DNA of 64,000 nucleotides from CAYJLF01 sp964371055. GTDB lineage: Bacteria; Eisenbacteria; RBG-16-71-46; CAIMUX01. Under the pieces are notes generated by a model. That model searched no databases. It was not told the origin of the DNA and saw only the letters and a list, made by a program, of their open reading frames with translations. Within the stretch, counting starts at the first letter, position 1. Every line of letters starts with the position of its first letter. Shown here in pieces: positions 59,033 to 64,000 of this stretch. The DNA lies in contig CAYJLF010000015.1 of NCBI GenBank assembly GCA_964371055.1, forward strand, positions 96,495 to 160,494, given 5' to 3'. A program made the position numbers and the translations under genes.

Positions 59033-60171
59033 GCATACGGATACGGCCCTACCGCAGCGGCGGTTGGGAGGTCGACATTCACGTACGGCAGGCCGACGGA
59101 ACCGTGATCCGCGAGCGCCGCCAGGCGCCCGTCACGTCGAAAACGGCAGCCGAGCGCTGGGCACAGGCCCGGGCGCAGGAGCTGGCGATCAACGGACGGA
59201 AGCCGCCCCCGAAGCCTGTTGCACCAACGCTGGCCGAGTTCGCGCCCCGTTTTCTGGACGGGTATGTTCGGGCGAATCGTCACAAGCCGAGCGGGGTGGT
59301 CGCGAAAGACAGCATCTTTCGGATGCACCTGCTGCCGGCCCTGGGGGCGAAGCGACTGGACGCGATCTCAGCCCGGGATGTGCAGCGGCTCAAGGGGTCG
59401 CTCGACAAGCGGTCTCCGAAGACGGTCAACAACGTCCTGGCCGTACTGGGAACCGTGTTGAAGGTCGCGGTGGAGTGGGGCGAAATCGATGCCATGCCGT
59501 GCCAGGTGAGGCTCGTGAAGCTCCCCCCTCCCGCCGAGGCGTCGTTCCACGACTTCGACGAGTTCGAGCGGCTGATCGTGGCCGCGGCGCAGATCGATCC
59601 GAGGACCCATCTCATCGTCCTGCTGGGCGGCGACGCTGGCCTCCGTTGTGGCGAGATGATGGCGCTCCAGTGGCCCGACATCGATCTGACGCGGCGTCAG
59701 CTCTGGGTTCGCCACGCCGAATGGAACGGGCACGTCACGCTGCCAAAGGGGGGCCGGGAGCGGCGGGTCCCTCTGACCACCCGACTCACCCTCGTGCTGC
59801 AGTCGCAGCGACACCTCCGCGGGCGCCGGGTGCTGTGTCACGCCGACGGAACGGGTCTGAACCAGGACAAGGTGCGGAATCTGACCGAGGCGGCGGTGCG
59901 GTTGGCCGGGGTCCGACAGACCGGCAGGGTCGTCCACACGCTCCGGCACACGTTCTGCAGCCACCTGGCGATGCGCGGGGTGCCGGCGATGACGATCCGT
60001 GAGCTGGCCGGGCACAAGGACCTGGCGACGACGATGCGGTACATGCACCTGAGTCCGGCCGCGATCGAGGACGGGATTCGGCTCCTCGAAATGCCGGCGC
60101 CGAGACAGATCACTGGAGACATACTGGAGACGAGGAACCCCTCGGAAGCTAAGTCCAAGGGGTTCAAGTAG
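59029..60171 (+). CDS. int: Phage integrase (tyrosine recombinase)
   Basis: A 380-residue protein; the chosen ATG overlaps the excisionase stop and has GGAGGGA upstream, while a start 16 codons earlier lies deep in the excisionase. An N-terminal arm-binding domain (MSIRIRPYRSGGWEVDIHV), core-binding domain (about 67-160) and catalytic domain: Arg206 (GLRCGEM), Lys240 (LPKGGRERRVPL), His303-x-x-Arg306 (HTLRH), His329 (LAGHKD), Tyr338 (TTMRYMH). It ends 7 bases before the 3' end of tRNA-Asp, its probable attachment site. Confidence 0.92.
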   Translation: MSIRIRPYRSGGWEVDIHVRQADGTVIRERRQAPVTSKTAAERWAQARAQELAINGRKPPPKPVAPTLAEFAPRFLDGYVRANRHKPSGVVAKDSIFRMHLLPALGAKRLDAISARDVQRLKGSLDKRSPKTVNNVLAVLGTVLKVAVEWGEIDAMPCQVRLVKLPPPAEASFHDFDEFERLIVAAAQIDPRTHLIVLLGGDAGLRCGEMMALQWPDIDLTRRQLWVRHAEWNGHVTLPKGGRERRVPLTTRLTLVLQSQRHLRGRRVLCHADGTGLNQDKVRNLTEAAVRLAGVRQTGRVVHTLRHTFCSHLAMRGVPAMTIRELAGHKDLATTMRYMHLSPAAIEDGIRLLEMPAPRQITGDILETRNPSEAKSKGFK

Positions 60172-60201
60172 TTACATGCGGGGTCGACGGGACTTGAACC
60201 C
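60160..60201. other. Attachment-site candidate: inverted repeat spanning int end and tRNA T-arm
   Basis: GGGTTCAAGT at the end of int and ACTTGAACCC in the T-arm of tRNA-Asp are perfect 10-bp inverted copies 22 bases apart. Core sites of tyrosine integrases are often inverted repeats inside tRNA arms. The matching left site was not found in the window. Confidence 0.4.
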
Positions 60202-60252
60202 GCGGCCTCTGGCTTGACAGGCCAGCGTTCTAACCAACTGAACTACGACCCC
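60179..60252 (-). tRNA. tRNA-Asp(GTC)
   Basis: A 74-nt cloverleaf: acceptor GGGGTCG/CGACCCC with discriminator G, D-arm with AGTTGGTTA, anticodon stem CTGGC/GCCAG with loop CTGTCAA (anticodon GTC), T-arm GCGGG-TTCAAGT-CCCGT. CCA is not encoded. The 3' end faces the integrase, as expected for integration into a tRNA gene that stays functional. Confidence 0.95.
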
Positions 60253-60283
60253 GACGCGCCCGGCAAGCCAGGCGCAGAGGACA

Positions 60284-60313
60284 AAATAACCACACCGCGA
60301 TCTTACGTGTCAA
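60284..60313 (-). promoter_or_regulatory. Promoter candidate for tRNA-Asp
   Basis: On the minus strand, TTGACA, 18 bases, TTATTT, ending about 30 bases before the tRNA. TTGACA overlaps the last codons of the hexosaminidase gene. Confidence 0.5.
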
Positions 60314-61814
60314 CGGTGAAGTACCACCCCGCCGGGTCCCGCCGCCAGGCCCCGCGGGATCGATCCAGCCCCTCGGCCAGCGCGGTCAGCGCCTCGCGGC
60401 CGGGGCCGGACGTCAAGAGCGTCGGGGCCAAGGTCTTCCATCCTTCGTCCAGCAGGTGGGCGACGGCGGCCAGACAGGGGAGTTCCAGCAGGTGACTCCA
60501 CGCGCGCCGCACTTCCGCCCCCGGCCACCCGCGGATGAGCGTCGCCACCAGCACCGGCCGGCCGGCGCTTCGCGCGCGCGCCGCCAGCGCCGAGCACTCC
60601 GCCGTCGTCGCCCCCTCGCCGATCCACCAGACATCCGCGACCGGTCGGCGCCGCAGCCGAGGCGGCTTCCACCCGCGGAGCGACGCGTAGGGCCCAAGTC
60701 CTTCGGGCAGAATCCAAATCCACGGGCCTGCGGGCAGAGTCTCCGGATCCTCGCTGCAGCGCAGAGCCGAGCGATGCAGCCGTGCCAGGCGCGCGGAATC
60801 CTCCACCGCGGGAGTGGGAGAGCGCCGCCGCGCATCCCACGCCGCCAGCGACTCCGCCGCGCGACCCGCAGCTTGGTCACGGCGGCGGGCGAGCGACTGT
60901 CCGTCCAGGCCCTCCAGCGCCACCAGCCCCCCCTCCCAGTCGCGTCCCACCAGGAGAAGGTCGTTCCCCGCCTCCAGCGCCTGCGCGGCGACCGTCGCAC
61001 GGTGGGCGACCGCCGCCATGTCGAGGGCATCGGTCACCCGCAACGCCCGCCGATTCCATCGCGCGAGACGCCCCAGCACGCGCCGGTCGAGCGACGCCGG
61101 GATTCCCGTGCCCCAATCGACGTGCGCCCCCATCACCCACGGCGTCTCCGCTTCCACCGCTCCGCCGGCCAGCTCGAAGGCGCGCAGCGCGGCTCGAAAC
61201 GGCGCTTCGTGGCGCGCTCGCTCGCCCGCCTCCATCCGCGGCAACTCCCGGTGGCTGTCGCGCGAGGTCCCGCCGTGCCCCGGAAAGTGCTTGAAGCAGG
61301 CGCCCACGCCCGCGCGCGCCAGACCCGCCGCGAAAGCCACGCCGTGCGCGGCCACCAGGGCGCCATCGGCGCCGAACGAGCGCGAGCCGATCACCGGGTT
61401 CTTCGCCTCCGTATCGAGATCGAGGCAGGGGGCCAGGCTGACGCCGATCCCCAGCGCGCGCAGGCGTCGTCCGAGCAACCGTCCCACGAACTCGGTCTCG
61501 TCCACCCGCCCGATCCGGCCCAGCGCGCGCGGCGTCGGCACCGACGGCCAGGCGCCGCCCGAAGGTGAGAGCAGCCTGCTCGTCTGCGTGATCAGTCCAC
61601 CCTCTTCGTCCGCGACCAGCACGAACGGCCGATTCCGCGGCGCCAGGCGCACGACCTCGCGCCGCAACGCCCGCGCGGCGTCGACCGAACCACCCAGGTT
61701 GTCACGGAAGAGGATCAGCCCCGCGAGCCGTCCGGCCCGGATCGCATCGGCCAGCGGCCCCGGGAGATCGGCCCCGCGGAATCCGAGGATCCAGACCGAG
61801 GGGGGTGTGATCAC
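60303..61814 (-). CDS. Beta-N-acetylhexosaminidase, GH3 (NagZ-like)
   Basis: A 503-residue protein from a GTG with GGAGGGG; the frame opens farther upstream but overlaps the SpoIID gene there. LILFRDNLGG, VADEEGG, NPVIGSRSFGAD, and KHFPGHGGTSRDSHRELP are the NagZ landmarks, with the His-containing loop of NagZ, and VTDALDMAAV carries the nucleophile Asp. It removes N-acetylglucosamine from peptidoglycan fragments or glycans. A C-terminal region of about 180 residues beyond the TIM barrel is like the two-domain GH3 enzymes. Probably cytoplasmic; no signal peptide. Confidence 0.85.
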   Translation of the reverse strand: MITPPSVWILGFRGADLPGPLADAIRAGRLAGLILFRDNLGGSVDAARALRREVVRLAPRNRPFVLVADEEGGLITQTSRLLSPSGGAWPSVPTPRALGRIGRVDETEFVGRLLGRRLRALGIGVSLAPCLDLDTEAKNPVIGSRSFGADGALVAAHGVAFAAGLARAGVGACFKHFPGHGGTSRDSHRELPRMEAGERARHEAPFRAALRAFELAGGAVEAETPWVMGAHVDWGTGIPASLDRRVLGRLARWNRRALRVTDALDMAAVAHRATVAAQALEAGNDLLLVGRDWEGGLVALEGLDGQSLARRRDQAAGRAAESLAAWDARRRSPTPAVEDSARLARLHRSALRCSEDPETLPAGPWIWILPEGLGPYASLRGWKPPRLRRRPVADVWWIGEGATTAECSALAARARSAGRPVLVATLIRGWPGAEVRRAWSHLLELPCLAAVAHLLDEGWKTLAPTLLTSGPGREALTALAEGLDRSRGAWRRDPAGWYFTVDT

Positions 61815-61875
61815 GACGCGCCCCTCCGCGGCGGCTCGGGCCGGCCGCGCGTGGCCACGATGCCCGGCGCGCTTC

Positions 61876-63159
61876 TCAGTAGAGCCGCGCAACCTTCGAC
61901 CCGCGGTAATAGAACCGGATGATCTGGTCATGCCGGTAGCCCGCCTCCGCCATTCCCATGGCGCCGAACTGGCACATGCCGACGCCGTGGCCGTACCCCT
62001 GTCCTTCGATGCGCACGCGGGAGATCCTCCCCCCCTTCTTGCGCACGTCGACCTTGGTCAGAAGCGCGCTCCGCAGCCCCTCCCCGTTCGGCCGCCGCAG
62101 CACCCAACGGATCTCATCGCCGCGCAGCTCCACCGAGCCGTGAGCGAACTTCAGCTTGAGCCGTGCCACGCGCTGCGACGGCGATCGGTCGACGATCTCG
62201 ATCCCGGTGAGACGCCCCGCTTTCTTGCGGCTCCAGTCGGAGCGGACGCGGGGGATCGACTTGCCTAAGACCTGGTCGAGCTCCGTGCCGGTCCACTCCT
62301 GCTTCCACCGGAAGTGCGGCGAGGCCTTGCAGAATGATCCCTCGACCCGTCCGGTCCGATCGCGCACCCCGCGCAGGCAGCTCTCCGGCGGTCTCTTCCA
62401 GACCTCGTCGGGCGACGCGGTGTGCCCCCCGCAGGTCGAGGAGTAGAACGCGCGCACCGGCCGCCCCTCACAGAGGGCGACCTCGCCGCGCGTTTCCTCC
62501 ACCGCTTCGCTGCAGCCGGCCCGCTCTGCCGAGCGGCCGCCATAGACCTGGTCCTCGACCGTCGCGAGGAGGTCGAACCCACGGTTCTGCCACCGTCCCA
62601 GCATCGACAACGTGTAGCTGCGTGCCGCCACCGCCTGGGCCTTCAGCGCCTCGGCGCGAGCGGGAGGTTGCGGGCCGAGCTCCAGCGGCAGCACGGCGCA
62701 GAGGTACGACTCGAGATCGAGCAGGTTCACGACCGTCACGCGGCCGCCCGCCGCCCACAGCAGCAACTCGCCCCGGTAGGAGCGGTCGCCCACCTTCAGC
62801 AGACCTGACTCCGGGTCCTCCGCGAAGGCATAGACCGTGTCGGCCAGAACGCCCCGCGTCCGGCCGGCGCCATCACGAACCACGAGGGAATCGCCGCGGG
62901 CGGTGAAGCGCCACGGCTCGTTCGGCGCGATCCGCGTCGTGCGACGACCCGAGGCGACGATCCCCAGTTGCCACGCCCCGTCGGCCTGCACATCCGCGGC
63001 GGACACTTCCGGCGCGACGCCGATCCGGATCAGGGGAATGCGAGGAGCGTCGGGAGCAGAAGCGGCCTCAAGCGCCGACGCGGCGCCGGCGAGCAGCGCG
63101 ATGGCCGCCGCCAGGGCGAGCAACTCGAGGCGCGACGCCGGCGCGAGAAGCGGCCGCAC
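61876..63159 (-). CDS. SpoIID/LytB-domain protein
   Basis: A 427-residue protein with GTG start and a hydrophobic N-terminus (LLALAAAIALLAGAASA, signal peptide or anchor). The family motifs are present: VTVVNLLDLESYLCAVLPLELG, ALKAQAVAARSYTLSMLGRW, RAFYSSTCGGHTASPDEVW, and the end GYGHGVGMCQFGAMGMAEAGYRHDQIIRFYYRGSKV. SpoIID is a lytic transglycosylase acting on denuded peptidoglycan; homologues in non-sporulating bacteria bind or remodel the wall. Co-transcribed with the outer-membrane gene upstream. Confidence 0.9.
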   Translation of the reverse strand: MRPLLAPASRLELLALAAAIALLAGAASALEAASAPDAPRIPLIRIGVAPEVSAADVQADGAWQLGIVASGRRTTRIAPNEPWRFTARGDSLVVRDGAGRTRGVLADTVYAFAEDPESGLLKVGDRSYRGELLLWAAGGRVTVVNLLDLESYLCAVLPLELGPQPPARAEALKAQAVAARSYTLSMLGRWQNRGFDLLATVEDQVYGGRSAERAGCSEAVEETRGEVALCEGRPVRAFYSSTCGGHTASPDEVWKRPPESCLRGVRDRTGRVEGSFCKASPHFRWKQEWTGTELDQVLGKSIPRVRSDWSRKKAGRLTGIEIVDRSPSQRVARLKLKFAHGSVELRGDEIRWVLRRPNGEGLRSALLTKVDVRKKGGRISRVRIEGQGYGHGVGMCQFGAMGMAEAGYRHDQIIRFYYRGSKVARLY

Positions 63160-63170
63160 CGCCCCAGCCG

Positions 63171-63854
63171 TCAGCGACGCGCGCCGGAGAAGATCGAGCC
63201 GACCCCGAACGACACCTCCCAGAGCGGACTGACGCGTCCGGGGAGGCCGACGAAGTGGACCGCGCTGCCGAGATCGAGATAGATGCCCGACACGCGGTGG
63301 AACTCCACGCCGCCCCGCAGGTGCCAGCCGGTGCGAAAGAGGTTGTGATCGATCAGGTCGTCATCGTCTCCGAGCGCATCGCCATCCAGCCCGACCGGAG
63401 TGCCGGCGGCGGCCCAGGTGCTGCGGATGTCGTAGAAGCCCGGGCCGAATCCCGCGTACGGAATCCAGAAACGGCCTTTCGAGATCCGCTCGAAGTGGTA
63501 GACCAGATCGAACGTGATCGGGATCACCCGCATCGAACGCGAACGCTCGCCCAGCTGCCCGCCCCAGCGCGGGGCGCGATGGGGATTCGAGACGGCGTGA
63601 TCGGCCCCGTCCAGCCAGCGGCTGCCGACATCGGCCCGTAGTTCCAGCGCACGGGTGATCGGCAGCCTCCCGGTCAGCGCGAAGCCGGGTCCGGGATTCC
63701 AGTCCCGGTCGGCTCGGCCGGTCCAGCCGGAGGCGACGAGTTGGACCGCTCCCGACGGCCCCTTTCCCGCCGCGACCGCATCCGACGGCGCGGCGACCAA
63801 GGCCGTGGCCGCGAGCAACAGTCCTAGGCAGGCAAGACAGGTCCAGCCTTTCAT
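63171..63854 (-). CDS. Outer-membrane beta-barrel protein
   Basis: A 227-residue protein from ATG with AGGGAGG. Signal peptide MKGWTCLACLGLLLAATALVAAPSDAVA. The mature part has alternating strands with aromatic ends (ALELRADVGSRWLDG, VIPITFDLVYHFERI, RFWIPYAGFGPGFYDIRSTW, GWHLRGGVEFHRVSGIYLDLGSAVHF, LWEVSFGVGSIFSG), typical of OmpW/PF13505-type eight-stranded barrels. It shows the host has an outer membrane. It begins the operon with SpoIID (11-nt gap) and probably the hexosaminidase. Confidence 0.75.
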   Translation of the reverse strand: MKGWTCLACLGLLLAATALVAAPSDAVAAGKGPSGAVQLVASGWTGRADRDWNPGPGFALTGRLPITRALELRADVGSRWLDGADHAVSNPHRAPRWGGQLGERSRSMRVIPITFDLVYHFERISKGRFWIPYAGFGPGFYDIRSTWAAAGTPVGLDGDALGDDDDLIDHNLFRTGWHLRGGVEFHRVSGIYLDLGSAVHFVGLPGRVSPLWEVSFGVGSIFSGARR

Positions 63855-64000
63855 GGGGATCCTCCCTGACGCACCCTGGAATCGTGTGGCCGTCCGGCCA
63901 ACCGGACCGCACGCTAGCACCGGCGTTCGGTCGGGGCAATCTCTAGGTTGTGGCACGAATCCCGGTGTTGTCCTGAGCTGACGGGACAGCTCCCGGTCCT

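Overview
The window is GC-rich bacterial DNA dominated by one long contractile-tailed (myovirus, PBSX/Mu-like) prophage next to a tRNA-Asp gene. The host is probably a member of the FCB group, most like Candidatus Eisenbacteria. The clues are exported proteins with FlgD/T9SS-type C-terminal Ig domains, a dockerin-like calcium-binding module, a gingipain-like (C25) protein, a Cys-rich GACC...CDPNPC module, and a recurring secreted family ending in YGT(L/I)G...PCP. The phylum call is inference and only moderately certain.

Layout. Positions 1-2.8 kb hold a PLD-nuclease/SNF2 helicase running off the left edge (minus strand), a defence-type protein. A junction of about 0.5 kb follows. From 3.4 to 40.0 kb a nearly gapless minus-strand operon carries the virion genes. 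Read in transcription order (right to left) they are: candidate small terminase, an exported protein, large terminase, portal, a MuF head protein fused to a zinc-metallopeptidase-like domain, an XkdF-type protease, scaffold, major capsid, connectors, tail completion, sheath, tube, tail chaperones, tape measure, LysM protein, hub, spike, gp25, gpJ, gpI, a beta-helix fibre, and small accessory genes. Many genes overlap by ATGA/GTGA and are probably translationally coupled.

From 40.0 to 43.3 kb lies a plasmid-like control island. It has two clusters of short repeats, each with a perfect DnaA box, a DUF4258/MqsA-like toxin-antitoxin pair, a minimal Xer-like tyrosine recombinase, several strong palindromes, and a decayed second recombinase. 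No replication initiator, helicase loader or CI-like repressor was recognised anywhere in the window.

From 43.6 to 50.6 kb, two plus-strand operons of host-style exported proteins start from related promoter-leader modules. From 51.0 to 56.7 kb a second exported set follows: a metallophosphoesterase, a DNRLRE-like protein and a heparinase-like polysaccharide lyase. From 56.8 to 60.2 kb are small phage genes, a membrane protein, a double-HTH regulator, a GH108 endolysin, an excisionase and an integrase that ends a few bases from tRNA-Asp. To the right are host genes: an NagZ-like GH3 hexosaminidase, a SpoIID/LytB protein and an outer-membrane protein.

The strongest leads are: (i) the protease C-terminus lies in the -1 frame, continuous with the scaffold gene, past a run of five G; (ii) the MuF-zincin fusion; (iii) the DnaA-box/iteron island, which suggests a phage-plasmid past or present; (iv) a C25-like protein whose catalytic His and Cys sit in its first half while the second half has lost the His; and (v) duplicated promoter-leader modules in front of exported operons.
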